This document shows, piece after piece, positions 22,741-34,800 of a stretch of 64,000 nt of DNA. Numbering within the stretch: the first letter of the stretch is position 1; every line of letters starts with the position of its first letter. Position numbers and translations under genes: made by a program. The notes under the pieces are model-generated. The model saw only the letters and a list, made by a program, of their open reading frames with translations, was not told the DNA's origin and searched no databases. The stretch is from Henckelia pumila (Eukaryota > Streptophyta > Magnoliopsida > Lamiales > Gesneriaceae), in contig NC_133123.1 of NCBI RefSeq assembly GCF_033568475.1, positions 134,934,242-134,998,241 on the forward strand, in the 5' to 3' direction.

Positions 22741-23870
22741 TACGTTTTTCTGTCATTTGGGCCTTTCTTGGTGAAAGAAGGTCGGGAAAATGGCAAAAGT
22801 GTGGATCTTTCCTTTCGATTTCTCCCATAACTGGGAAAAAAAATATTGGATTTTGTTTGTTTTGTAGAAATAAGTTCGAAATTTCGAATCTTTAGACTCA
22901 AATGAGCAAAAAGGATCGATTTCTACAAAATTTGCCAGACCTTTTCTTTTTCTCCACATTTTCTTTCTCTTTTCCGTGTCACCTTACATGATAATTGCGA
23001 TTTATGCTGAATTATTACTTGGATTTTCTATTGTCTACAATTTTATTTGTACACCGTTAACTTACCATCTCTCTTCTTTTTTCTTGCAGAATAATTAGTC
23101 TAGTGGAAGCTCTAGTTTCAAAGATTTTGTACCCTTTCAAAAACCAAACTCCAAGGTTTGTGCTTTAAATCTGCGGTTTGGCCTTAAAAATCATTACTCA
23201 GTGTCGGTGCTATCTAACATTTGCTTAGATTACTTTAAATTTGCTGTGTTCGAAGAGATCACAACTCAGTGTGGTGACTCAAAATTTAACGTCAAAACAG
23301 TCAACTTTGAAGAAGATGACCCCCTTTCTTAATTTATATAATTTACACAAGATTTTTAGGATCTCAGTCGCGTTGAGTCCTTATGAAAGAGATCCAGCTA
23401 CTGCTACACAAACATTTATCCTTTTTCGACTAAAATGCTTTTGGGGGACCCACGTTGCCTCAATAATCTATTGTGAGAAAACCCCATGTAGGGGATCCCA
23501 TATATTTGTTTATGTTATATATTATATGCGTATTTCTGTGTTCACATCTTGCAAGATAAATCATCTTGGTGTTTTTTCTGATGTATCTTAGCTTATGTAG
23601 ATGTTCTTTTCAAGCTGGCAAGCATGCTTTAGGTTGGCATGCATTGTCACCAAACCAATAAAGTCACTTGGTTGCCCACTTCACGTGAGCATCTTAGTAA
23701 TGAAAGTGGCTTGAAATTTAGATGTTTTGGAAAATTAGTGATGGAAATGTAATTTTTTAAGTGTGTAATCAACTTCCTCTAAATCCATTTAACGTCGCAT
23801 GTTCTTGTTTTAACCATGTACCGAGCTGTGGTCCTTTTCTTCTACCAACATTCTTGGTTTTGTTTTTCAG
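22741..23870 (+). other. probable 5' UTR introns of GATA gene
   Basis: A donor TTTTG|GTACGT near 22740 pairs with acceptor TTCTTGCAG|AATAATT at 23089. A second donor CCAAG|GTTTGT near 23155 pairs with TTTTTCAG|AAAG at 23870, 22 bp before the start codon. The signals are good but unsupported by transcripts. Confidence 0.5.
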
Positions 23871-23892
23871 AAAGTTTTTGTAGAAGAGATTA

Positions 23893-25298
23893 ATGGAGTC
23901 GAATTTCATGGATGAGATTGACTGCGGGAACTTCTTCGATCAAATTGATGACTTGATCGAGTTTCCTCCTGAGAATGAGTGTGGTGGTGGTGGTGGTAAT
24001 TTAGTTGGTTCCGGTGAATGTAAGGATTTTCCGAGCATGTGGAACGACGCTTTTCCGGAGACGGATGTCCTTTTCTCTGGACGTCGTAACACCACTGCAT
24101 CTGATCTCTCTGCTGAGTTCTTTGTGCCGGTGAGTATGAACTTGTTTATGTATTTTATTCGAGTTTTAATGGATTTTGAATTGCTGTTCCTCATTTGGAG
24201 ATATTTGTTCTCATGTTTGCTTTATTACGCTGGCTTTTGATTTGAATATTTGAAAAAAAATATCTGCATTCAGTTTGAAATTCAATATTTGCAGTGAAGA
24301 TTAGGTGGTCCACCCTATCTACAAGATAACTGGAAAATCAATGCACTTTTGTCTTTATGAGAATATTTTTGTACATTTACATTTGAATTTCAATATGCTG
24401 GGGAAGCAGCCAACCCCTGTAAAATTTTATTTTCGTGTGCAAATTGTCGTCGAAAATTGTTTTCCATTGGTCTAACCATGGATATAACACTATTATATGT
24501 GTAGAAGATTTGTGTTTCTGTTTGAAATGGATCAAACTATTCCAATTTTGTTGCTACCGATGATTACCTTGAATCTCGTCTTGTTCTAATATGTCTCGGG
24601 TTTTTGTTCTCTTCCAGTACGAGGATATCGTCCAGCTTGAATGGATGTCAACATTTGTAGAGGATTCATTTTCCGGTGGAGGGATGACTGTGGGAAAAGA
24701 GAACACAAGCATCAACAAGGAGATGACATACAACCGATACCAATCATCGAGTCCAGTTTCAGTTCTAGAGAGCAGCAGCAGCAGCAGCAGTTCGAGCTCG
24801 CGTGGGAAGACTTTGCCTCTCGGCCCCAATCACAACAGCACGCAGCGTGCGAGGACCAAGCGCCCTCGACCCAAGTCTTTCAATCCGAGGGCTGTGATTC
24901 AACCATTTGTCCCTCCACCGGGATTCTCCTCTGAACCTGAAAACTTTGCTGAGTCGTTGCCAATGAAGAAAACCAAGAAAATCAAATTCACCATGCCTGC
25001 TAATCCAATGGAAACACCCCCAAACCTGCCACCCCAATCAGTCAGAAAATGCTTGCATTGCGAGATAACCAAGACTCCTCAATGGAGAGCTGGTCCCATG
25101 GGCCCAAAAACACTGTGCAATGCATGTGGTGTTCGCCACAAGTCGGGCCGGCTGTTCCCGGAGTACCGTCCAGCTGCTAGTCCAACCTTTGTCCCGTCTC
25201 TGCACTCAAACTCCCACAAGAAAGTTGTTGAGATGAGAGGCAAAGCTGAACCAAGAAGTGCAGCCACGACCGCGCCAGTCTCTGTTAAACCCGAGTAG
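23893..25298 (+). CDS. GATA-type zinc finger transcription factor, subfamily A
   Basis: There are two coding exons, 23893-24129 and 24618-25298, giving 305 aa. The intron starts GTGAGT, ends CTTCCAG and is phase 0. The N-terminus is acidic (MESNFMDEIDCGNFFDQIDD), followed by the subfamily-A boundary motif (FFVPYEDIVQLEWMSTFVED) spanning the exon junction, a Ser run coded by AGC repeats (residues ~131-140), and a basic RARTKRPRPK patch, a likely nuclear signal. The single C-x2-C-x18-C-x2-C finger (Cys 224, 227, 246, 249) contains KTPQWR and LCNACG, and a conserved PEYRPAASPTF tail follows. Length and layout fit the GATA5/6/7 group or GATA9/12; the ortholog is not resolved. One oddity is GVRHKSGRL, where most relatives have Tyr for His. 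It would bind WGATAR sites in the nucleus. Confidence 0.95.
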
Positions 25299-25713
25299 AA
25301 CGGACATGTCGAATTCACTCCCTGCGAATTGTGGGTCGGTCGGTTGTTCTTGATGCGTTTTTCATGAAGTTCTTTTTTTTTGGTATCTACTTGTTTAGTT
25401 CTTTGTACAGGAATGTAATGGGGAGTGATAGGAGCCAAATTTGACCATTATTTAGTTCTAGTAGAAAAGAGTCTAGGTACGAAGTTTACTAATAGTTCAA
25501 GGAATACTAGGACTAAAACTGAAATTCACATGTTTTAAGCTCAGTTTAAGTTTTAGCTCTCCGGGTCGGGTCGGGTCAATCTTGTTTCTTATAAATGGGT
25601 ATTCTTTTTGCAGTTGATATTTGTTGTAGGAATTCTTCATTAGTAATGAGTATGAGTTGTATTTTTTTTTTCTCTGCATTTTTTTCTTTCTTTGATTTGA
25701 TGCACAAAGCAAA

Positions 25714-26128
25714 TGATAGAACAAGCACACTTTGAGTCTGTGCCAAACTCCTCAATAAAATTCCACCAAAATAATTCTCAATGCCCCTCATGGTTTGGGT
25801 TTACAAATATATATATCCTCTCACAAATTACAAGAAAACAAATTATCAAAATAGATCGTAACTAACTAGAGCGAGAAATCCCAACAGCTACACGTGCTTC
25901 CTCTCTCACATGATGTAATCTTTTGCCCACGCTGGTTTGCTACGCCTTCTCGAATGTTCTTGCGCCCCTTCCTTCCTTTTATCTTCTTCGATGGCCACTG
26001 ATTCTGGCTCTGTTTTATGTTCATTTGCTAATTGGGCTGACTCTTTAGTTATGAGTCCCTTGGAAGCCCAATCTTTTATTTGTTGCTCCAAAATTGTATG
26101 ATATGTCTCCAAGTTTATGGGCTTATCA
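25714..26128 (-). repeat. 3' LTR of gypsy B (415 bp)
   Basis: On the plus strand it reads TGATAGAACAAGC...GGGCTTATCA. It matches 30668-31068 with roughly six substitutions and a 14-bp length difference. The element's own reading frame runs through the PPT into this LTR as far as 25906. Confidence 0.93.
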
Positions 26129-26310
26129 CCCCCGAGCTCTTCAAACACAACCTTGTCCTCAAGGTTGAATTTTGTGTATATCGAACAGAACTCCTTAAAA
26201 TTTTCCCATGTTGCATCTTCTGGAAAGCTGTTCGACCACTGAACTAGCACCTGCTTAAGCTGTTGATTGTTTTTAGTAATGATTCTGGCAGTCAAAATGC
26301 TAACAGGCAT
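25906..26310 (-). pseudogene. gypsy B C-terminal chromodomain-like segment, ending inside the 3' LTR
   Basis: This is a frame of 134 codons. VLVQWSNSFPEDATWENFKE resembles the end of a chromodomain. It then continues as KVVFEELGGDKPINLETYH, reads through the PPT and ends 222 bp inside the LTR (RRSKPAWAKDYIM). It is shifted in frame relative to the segment on its right. In the CRM clade of chromoviruses coding sequence is known to reach into the 3' LTR; here the same layout is seen directly. Confidence 0.8.
26129..26140 (-). other. polypurine tract of gypsy B
   Basis: The minus strand reads GAGCTCGGGGG directly before the LTR start TGATAAGCCC. Confidence 0.75.
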
Positions 26311-28415
26311 TAAAAAGAGGTCGGTTGTTGATGCTCAATTCTGGCCACAACTCTACATTTTCTGGCACTTCTCCGCGGAATAATTTAAGTTGAAAAACGT
26401 GAAAAGTAGGATGTATTCTGCTCGTGGCTAGCAGTTTTAATGTATATGCTACAGGTCCCACCCTATTTATTATCGGAAATGGTCCGAAATAACGTTTGCA
26501 TAGCTTTGAATGTGCCCTCTGTGCGACTGTGGTTTGCCGATAAGGGCGCAGTTTGACCACACCAATTCCCCAACCTGAAATTGTTTGTCTTGCCTATGAG
26601 TATCTGCGAGCTGTTTCATTCTTTGTTGTGCTTCATTCAAGTGCAATCGAAGTTTTCTCAGGGCATCATCTCGTTTCAGCAGTCCTTCCTCTACAGCCTC
26701 TAGATCAGTACTGCCCCTCAAATACATGGGAATGGTTGGTGGAACACGCCCATACACCGCCTGAAATAGGGTCATGTTAATAGATGAGTGATGACTCGTG
26801 TTATAATGATATTCAGCCCATCCTAGAAAGGTCACCCAAGATGTCGGATTTTCAGAGGTGAAAGCCCTCAAATATTGTTCAAGACAACGGTTTAACACTT
26901 CCGTTTGCCCATCCGTTTGAGGATGATAGGCCGAGCTCATTCGTAACTTGGTTCCCATTAGTTCGAACACTTTTTTCCAAAACTGGCTGATAAAAATTGG
27001 ATCACGATCTGATATAATAGAGCGAGGGACTCCATGCAGGCGTATGACCATTGAGCAAAACAATTCAGCGACTTGGCTAGCCGTGTGGGAAGTAGGGAGA
27101 GGTACAAAATGCGCATACTTAGATAATCTGTCAACTACCACTAGAATGGCAGTATATCCTTTGGCTTTTGGCAACCCAATGATGAAGTCCAAGGCAATAT
27201 CCTCCCAAACCATCTCCGGTATTTCAGTTGGTTGCAGTAACCCATAAGGCTTCTCAGTTGAATACTTAGTGGTTTGACACACATAGCACTTCGATACGAA
27301 CTCTTTCACATCCGACCGCATCCCAATCCAGAAAAAATTAGCAGACAACCTCATATAAGTACGTTTCACTCCCGCATGTCCCCCAATCAGAGAGCTATGG
27401 AACTCCGGTAACATCACCGCTTTTAACAAGGACTGACGACCCAGGAAATACTTGCCCTTATACAGTATCACCCCATCCCTTACAGAATATAAACTTGGTT
27501 CACCTTCATTACATGCCACAGAATTGTGTATCGCAAGCAAATCATCCAACACCTTATTTTCGTGGCGAAGTTCGTCCAAGAAATCAAATTGTGGTCTAGA
27601 CAAGGTAGTACATAGAATTAGCGTACCTTCTTCGTCTTCTTCAAGAATTCTGGATAAGGAGTCGGCAACCATATTTTCCTTTCCTGGTTTGTACTCAATG
27701 GTAAAATGATAACCAATCAGCTTCCTCAAGTAATGCTGTTGTTCCGGAGTTTGTATCGTTTGTGACAGCAACTCTTTTAGGCTCTTATGGTCAGTACGAA
27801 CAATAAATTTCTGTCCCAATAAATATTGTCTCCACTTTGCAACCGCTTCCATCACTGCATACAATTCTCGAACATATGTCGAGGAAGCTTGCAACTTCGG
27901 CCCTAACTTCTTGCTGAAATATGCCAACGGGTGTTCTTCTTGCAGTAAGACTCCCCCGATTCCTACCTTAGAGGCATCAGTTTCTAGAACAAACGTTTTA
28001 GAAAAATCTGGTAACCTTAAAACAGGGGTGGTCGCCATTACTCCCTTGAGTATTTTGAATGCACTGCTAGCCTCCGGTGTCCATTGGAAGGAATTCTTCT
28101 TTAATAAATCAGTCAACGGTGCTGTTATAGACGCATAATGAGGCACGAATCGGCGATAATACCCCGTGAGACCAAGGAACCCCCACAGTTGTTTGATAGT
28201 TTTAGGTGAAGGCCATTGAACCATCGCTTCCACCTTCTTGGGATCGGCTAGCACCCCTCCTGCGGTAACCAAATGCCCCAGATATTCAATAGTAGATTGA
28301 AAAAAATTGAAATTTGCTTCTTTTAGCAAAGAATTTCTTGGAACTCAAGCATTCAAGAACCTGATGTAGATGTTCTCCATGTTCTGCCTCTGTTTGACTA
28401 TATATCAATATATCA
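26300..28415 (-). pseudogene. gypsy B RNase H and integrase region
   Basis: The main open piece is 26470-28329, and a second-frame piece is 26300-26560. It holds the end of RT (YLGHLVTAGGV), RNase H (VLETDASKVGIGG, RTDHKSLKEL), the HHCC region (ending KCYVCQTTK), the integrase core with acidic residues in LDFIIGLP, IISDRDPIF and TDGQTEVLNR, and the C-terminal PTFHVFQLKLF region. A frame change near 26500 splits the C-terminal domain, and another near 28420 separates it from RT. Confidence 0.88.
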
Positions 28416-28898
28416 TCAAAAAAAAACTATAACAAACTTCCTCAGAAAAGGTTTGAAAACCTGATTCATGGCCGCTTGAAACGTCGAAGGGGCATTTGTG
28501 AGACCAAAGGGCATTACCATGAGTTCATAATGCCCTTCGTGAGTTCGAAAAGCCGTCTTGTGCACATCCTTTTCATTCATCCTAATCTGGTGGTAGCCTG
28601 ACCTGAGGTCCAATTTTGAAAAAATACGGGCAGCCCCTAATTCATCGAGTAACTCATCAATGGTTGGTATGGGAAATCTGTCTCGAATGGTGAGGTTATT
28701 GAGAGCCCGGTAGTCAACACAAAACCTCCATGTCCCATCCTTCTTTTTAACCAACAAAACAGGGGAGGAATATGGGCTGGCACTGGGTCGAATAAAGCCC
28801 CTTTCCAGTAACTCATGCACTATTTCCTCCATTGCATCCTTCTGAAAATACGGATACCGATACGGTCTCACATTGATCGGAGATGACCCTGGAAGCAA
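28416..28898 (-). pseudogene. gypsy B reverse transcriptase fragment
   Basis: 160 codons cover RT fingers and palm: [53 protein letters not shown]. The frame breaks exactly at the catalytic FFDD motif, within a run of nine T (minus strand) at ~28420-28428, so no active enzyme can come from this copy. Confidence 0.88.
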
Positions 28899-29065
28899 AT
28901 GAATGCGATGATCTGTGGTCCTCCGTGGTGGTAGACTTCTTTGTTCCTCAAAAATATCTGAGTACCTCTCAAGTATTATTTTTCCTGCCTCCGGAATGGA
29001 CTACTCTTCACTGTTCTTTCTGGTGTCCAATGCTTCCTCTGAGTTTTGAGTCAAGAAATGTTCCC

Positions 29066-30616
29066 CTATGATTGTGTACAACGTATTAATAAGGGATTTA
29101 TGGACCATAGCCCATAGGGTGTTGTAAGAGACGAACCTGGTACTGACAAGTTGTTTCCTTGTAAGCAGACGTGTTGCCCCTCCCACGTAAATTCCATGGT
29201 CAACGCTTCATGGTCATGAAGGCATGGTCCCAAGGTACGTAACCATTGCATTCCCAGCACCACATCTAAGCCCCAGATGGGCAGCACGTATAAGTCAATA
29301 GTGAATTGATGTCCTTGTAGTAACAATGGAACGCTGGGGCACACTCGATCACACCACAAATGTTGCCCATTTCCCATGTAAACACGGAACCTCTTCGTAG
29401 TTGTGTGAGGGATTTTTTGCCTGTCAATAAGCCCTTCCTGAATGAAATTATAGTGACTGCCGGTATCAATTAAAACTTCAACAGGCGTTTGATGATGTTC
29501 CGCTGTTATACGAAAGATGCGGGGATTGGCAGAGTTGGTCAGGGTGTGTAAGCTCACCTCTGCCTCGTCCCCAATTGCCTCAGGTAGCTCATAATCCATG
29601 CCACATAATATTTCATCACTTGCTTGATCAGAATCCTCGCCCATAAGAACCATGATTCGATTCTTGCACCGATGATTTACATTGTATTTCTCATCACAAG
29701 TAAAGCATAACCCCTTCTCCCTCTTTTCTTGAAGCTCTGCCAGAGTCATTCTTTTTATGGGTAACCTGGTTTGTGCAGTGCCCGGTGCTGTTGGTGGAAG
29801 ACTTGCAAAGGGCACTGGATGAGTTGACCCTCCCATAGGTGAAGGAGTTACTCCCGATCTAACTGCAACATTAGTGACATGACGCATAGTTTCTCGAGGA
29901 AACGTGCCCCGCAGTTCCTCATTCCTTTCTTCATATAGCTGAGCCTTGTTCATTGCTTCAGTTAAAGTTTTAGGAGGATTGAGCAGTAATTCTCTCCTAA
30001 TATCCATCTTAAGTCCCCAGATGAAGAAGTTCAGAAACATAGAATCCGACACCCCCACCACGCGATTCATCAATTCTTCGAATTCTGCCCAAAATTTTGA
30101 CACTCTCCCTGTCTGCACCAGTTTTGAAATTCGCCCCAAAGGATCGTCATAGATAGATGATCCAAATATCTCACACAGAGATGCTAAAAACTGATCCCAA
30201 TCACAGAGGTTCCCATTGCGATCCATCCACAGATACCATGAAGCGGCTTCTCCTTCGAAATGGAAGGCAACAAGCTGCAAACGTGCTGCACATGGTATAT
30301 TGTGCAAGGAAAAGTACTTTTCAATCTTGTATATCCAGTTGTGCACCTCTGCCCCATTGAATTTGGGTATGTCCAATTTGATCCCCTTCAGATATGGACT
30401 GAAATCCATTCCTATTTCGTTCTCCTTGTGGCTGGGTTTAAACCCGGAATTGGACTGCCCATGAGATCCTTCTTTGTCCTGCGATACTTCCTGTAGCTTT
30501 TGATCCATCTGTCCAAAGCGTAAATCCATGGCTGTCATGTACTGCTCCAACAGCTTGGTATAGCTCGCTAACTGGGTTTCCGCGTGAGTTTTGAAATTTG
30601 ATTCCAGCTGCCTCAT
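29066..30616 (-). pseudogene. gypsy B gag-protease
   Basis: The frame has 516 codons. A coiled-coil-like N-terminus (MRQLESNFKTHAETQLASYT) is followed by a gag capsid domain (~residues 85-240, with VHNWIYKIEKYF), a modified knuckle CFTCDEKYNVNHRC (~residues 300-315), and an aspartic protease (LIDTGSHYNF, VLGMQWLRTLG). The reading frame is lost near 29066-29190, before RT. The knuckle has the C-x2-C-DEK-x-H-x-C spacing seen in this group and not the classic CCHC spacing. Confidence 0.9.
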
Positions 30617-30639
30617 AGCTTCAGAAACATCCTCGTTCC

Positions 30640-30667
30640 TCTTCGTATCAGCAACGAGAGCACCAAT
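30640..30667 (-). other. PBS region of gypsy B
   Basis: Right after the 5' LTR the minus strand reads TTGGTGCTCTCGTTGC, close to the TTGGTGCTTTCATTGAG sites of many plant gypsy elements. The leader to gag is only ~50 bp. Confidence 0.6.
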
Positions 30668-31068
30668 GATAGAACAAGCACACTTTGAGTCTGTGCCAAA
30701 CTTCTCAATAAAATTCCACCAAAATAATTCTCAATGCCCCTCATGGTTTGGGTTTACAAATATATATATCCTCTCACAAATTACAAGAAAACAAATTATC
30801 AAAATAGATCGTAACTAACTAGAGCGAGAAATCCCAACAGCTACACGTGCTTCCTCTCTCACATGATGTAATCTTTTGCCCACGCTGGTTTGCTACGCCT
30901 TCTCGAATGTTCTTGTACCCCTTCCTTCCTTTTATCTTCTTCGACGGCCACTGATTCTGGCTCTATTTTATGTTCATTTGCTAATTGGGCTGACTCTTTA
31001 GTTATGAGTCCCTTGGAAGCCCAATCCTTTATTTGTTGTGGTCTGTCTCCAAGTTTATGGGCTTATCA
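30668..31068 (-). repeat. 5' LTR of gypsy B (401 bp)
   Basis: It has TG/CA ends, is the partner of 25714-26128, and is flanked on the right by the GCAAA duplication. Confidence 0.93.
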
Positions 31069-31073
31069 GCAAA

Positions 31074-31807
31074 TGTTTCCTTGTATGCTTTTGGGAGGTT
31101 GAATTGAATATTATGCACTAAGCAGGAGCTTGTTCGATTCATGCGTTTATTTTAAGGGTTAGAATTAGAATAGAATGAAAAAGTCCACTGGGCCATGTGC
31201 AAAATCCAACTAAGGATCTAGAATTCGATCGCATGTACCACATATTACATATTGGGCCAACAGGAGGCCTGATTACGGTCTCATGGCCTAGCCCATCATA
31301 GCATATCTGTTGGCCTAAAAATTTGTCCTCTTCCTTCTTTGTTTGTGAAGGTTGGGTCATGGGTGGAGGCTATCCATCCACTCTACACAATATGAATATA
31401 CATTGCAAAAACTCGAAATGTCCATGAAAAATCATTTTTGTGATATGAATATTTGAATCAACTCATAAAAAAAATATTAATTTTGATACTAAAAATATTA
31501 TTTTTTTATCGATTCGTTTCACGGAATTCACCAACTCAATTTCCAAACCAAGTCTGCCACTTGAGTTTTTTCTCTTACACGAGGAGCCTAATAAATTTTA
31601 TTCAATTTAGTGTAATCTCGATCTAATTTAATTTCAACTCGCCAAAACATTAATTAAATTGATTTTTAAAAAAATTTTGTAAAACAAGTCTTACCTTCAA
31701 CATAACGTGTCAAGTGTCATAAAAATCGACTATTACAAGCTAATCGCAATAAATAAATAAAAAAATATCTTTCCAGAAGAGAAATATAAGAGAATCAGTC
31801 TATTTAA
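31074..31807. other. intergenic region between gypsy B and ERMP1 3' end
   Basis: AT-rich DNA containing the original downstream flank of the GATA gene and the 3' UTR of the minus-strand ERMP1 gene. Nothing else was recognised. Confidence 0.6.
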
Positions 31808-34800
31808 TTAAAAAGAAACTGGCAGACTACTCAAGAAAGCTAATGTATGTGGAGCAGTAGACTTTCCAAACTGGGAACACCATGGAGGAAGCTTCTGAAG
31901 GATATTTTTGAATGGCGGGGTTGATCTGTCTAAGTCTGTTCTGAGTTTTAGGAGCAGGGGCTCGTTTATACCGCCCGCCGGAGTCGAAAGAGTATGGTTG
32001 CCCATCCAGAAAAGTGAGAGGTCGAACTTGGTTGGGGCCTTTTTCCCACCCGAAAATTGAATGACATGCCATCCGTTGACACCGTGCTTTTCGCTGGGTG
32101 AGATCAATTCCTCAGCACTTTCAGCATCTGTTGATTGAAGATGTAAATGTTATGACAAGTCAAGGAATATGAAAAGCAGAATAAGAGGGACTCCTTAAGT
32201 CCTGATACCTTTCAGCTGGAAGTCTTCAATTTCTTTGGTATTGATTCCCAGGGCCCATCGAGTAGAAGTTCTAGTGTCGATTGAGACATGTGTTGTTCTG
32301 CTTTCGCCTTTCGTATCTTTGTCCACATGGATTTTAGGGACATCAGACTCCACCCATCCGGCTTCAGCGCTGCTACTCGTCCAACAGCTATAGTTGACAG
32401 AAAAGGTAACAAAATCTAAATGCCGATCCCTACCACAAACAACTCCTTCCCCGATATACTCGGCCTCCTTGTTCAACTTTCCAGGAGTTACAGAGAATAG
32501 AGAAACAAATGAGGAGGGCTCCTGCTTCCTACTCTCTGTTTGTCTTGCATCCACAACATGCACAACCTGGAGACCAAAAGAAAACTTTTAACATGAATTG
32601 TGCATCCATTTTTTGGACCACATAGGATAATCAGTTGCTCACGTTTACGGCTCTTGCGGTATCTTCAGTAAATGGCAGAACAAGACCCCCCCACACAGCA
32701 ACAAGAGAGATAGCAAGTAGAGTGCATGTCGTGAAAACGAGAGAAACTTTTGCTTCTAGATAAGAAAAAAAACACGATGGGCCACGTTAAAAAATCGTTA
32801 TAAGTTTTCCACATAAAAGGTCTCTCATAACCTTAAAGTCAGTAACATAAATGACATGATTAAAATCACTGCAGCAGCAAGCTAAAACAAGTATCACCAG
32901 AATCACCTGATATATGGATGTATGATAGTAGATATACCATGGTCAAACACACAATAGCAGCAACAAAAATAGCAATTACTACATTTCCGACCCATTCAGG
33001 AGTAGCTCCAGGATTTCTGCGAAGCAAAATTCAAACTATGAGTTCTTGTAAAATTTCATAGGCGTGAAATACATGTTGTCAGGAATGAAATTTGAGAGTG
33101 ATGAAAAAGAAAACTGGAAGATGAAAATCACTTAATTTGGACAATGTTCCGCAGTTTTTGTAAGTGGTTTGAACCATTACCTAATGAACCGAACCATTGT
33201 CCCGATTATAGTGGCTGTCAACCGAATAATCATGCCAGAAGAGAGTAATAACGGCACAAACAAACCAATAAGCAAGGTCAGAGTTTTAAGTCGCAGCGGC
33301 ACTCTTGAAGGTGATAATGTTGCTTCGAGCAAACCATCTACATGTTCCAGAATAAAGATCAGATTGAGCCATAATCGCAAATAAACTACTAAAAATCAAA
33401 ATTTCTGGTAAAAATGAACCACATTGTGCGCTTTCATGATCAGTGTTACACATAATAGGCTGAGATTCTGGACTGTACTTACAAGCGAATGCGGGTGAAA
33501 CTAACCAAACAAGAGCTATATAAGAAGAACCAACTTTATAGTAATTCCCAACTGCCAATAGAACAAGCCACTGCAATATACCGGCTTTAAAAAGCCATCT
33601 TTCAGCATCCAACTTAGCCAAAGTAGATTGCAAGTCAGCAGATAGTTTTGCCTTTCTCACAGAAAATGTTTTTAACAAATAAGATTTAAGGATAATATAT
33701 CCCAAATGTTGACCAGTAAATGCCCCAAGAAGTGCAGGTGCAGCAAACAGACCAATAACCAGCCATGGACTTGAAAGACATGGCATTGGTGAAGATGTGA
33801 TCGTAAGAATGAAGGCCACGGCAACGGAAAAACTTATCGAGCATATCCACATAAGTATGATACTGAAACACGATAGAAGCAATGAGATAGCAGCAGGATA
33901 ACCACCCATCACCACTGACGTAGCCCATATCAAAATGGATTGCAATATCACTGAATTGTACAGCATATTGGCAAAGCTTTGACGAAATGTGACCATGTAT
34001 GCTCCCTGAGATCAGGAGTCAATACTCATTAGGTTACAATACATGGAAACAAGACTGAGTAGAAAATATCTTAGTCCCTCCAACCAATTCCCAAAGTGTG
34101 ATAAGAATCGAAAAGTTGCAAATTTGTGTCTGCATTATTTTTCCTGAAAAGCACTAGTTGTGTGGTGGAGGTGTCACATTGATAATTCAAGAAGTAAGCG
34201 TTCTTTAGGAGTGACATTTGCCATTTTTTTCATCTTTCTTTTTTAGAAAATTGCCATTTTAGGAACAACAGCCACCAACATCCAGAAAATGAACGAGGAC
34301 ATCAGTTAAATTGGGACATAAGTAATAGATGCATAAATATTATTATATATGATTGCAAGAGAATTATATACCAAGATGTCAAAATATATAGCTTTTTCCT
34401 TGCTAGATTCTATATCTGATTCCAACGTGTTGCTCTTAGGGAGGCTGGCAGAAGCGGCGGCATGGAGCAAGAAAGCGAGAACATTTTCTCCAAGATGTTG
34501 TAGAGAACCAGGTTTCAACAATTTTAACTTGTCATTCTGCATTAACAGGATAAGAATTTAATGCGCTATCATCACAAAATATGCAAGTGTAAGAAATGGG
34601 AGTAGATGTCGTGGTTCGCTTAATTCCTCTAGCTATGATTACCTTTGTATGGTACACAGCTGTATTATCTGCATATGCAAAATCGAGCCCGGAAAGTCCT
34701 GCAATGTCTTTATACACTTGAAAGTCTGTTGCCGAATTTATAATCCCAGAATAAAAAAGATCCTGGGGGAATGAACGCCACTTAATTGTTAGCTGAAATC

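Larger units (their letters stand above)
25709..31073 (-). mobile_element. Ty3/gypsy LTR retrotransposon (gypsy B), decayed, inserted downstream of GATA
   Basis: The element is 25714-31068 with a perfect target duplication GCAAA at 25709-25713 and 31069-31073. Gag, protease, RT, RNase H, integrase and a chromodomain-like tail follow in order on the minus strand but in at least five frame segments. RT wording ([18 protein letters not shown]) and the CFTCDEKY-type knuckle suggest a Reina-like chromovirus (inference). It starts only ~415 bp after the GATA stop codon. Confidence 0.93.

Noticed and set aside
22376..22774. 132-codon plus-strand frame upstream of GATA
   Set aside because: It lies in the predicted GATA 5' UTR and would be cut by the UTR intron starting near 22741. 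Its composition (Phe/Ser/Cys-rich) is that of pyrimidine-rich DNA and not of a protein.
33349..33482. Continuation of ERMP1 exon 8 as open frame past CTT|GTAAGT
   Set aside because: It is a short intron open by chance. Splicing 33483 to 33337 restores the conserved PAFAYGLLEATLSP wording and the correct phase.
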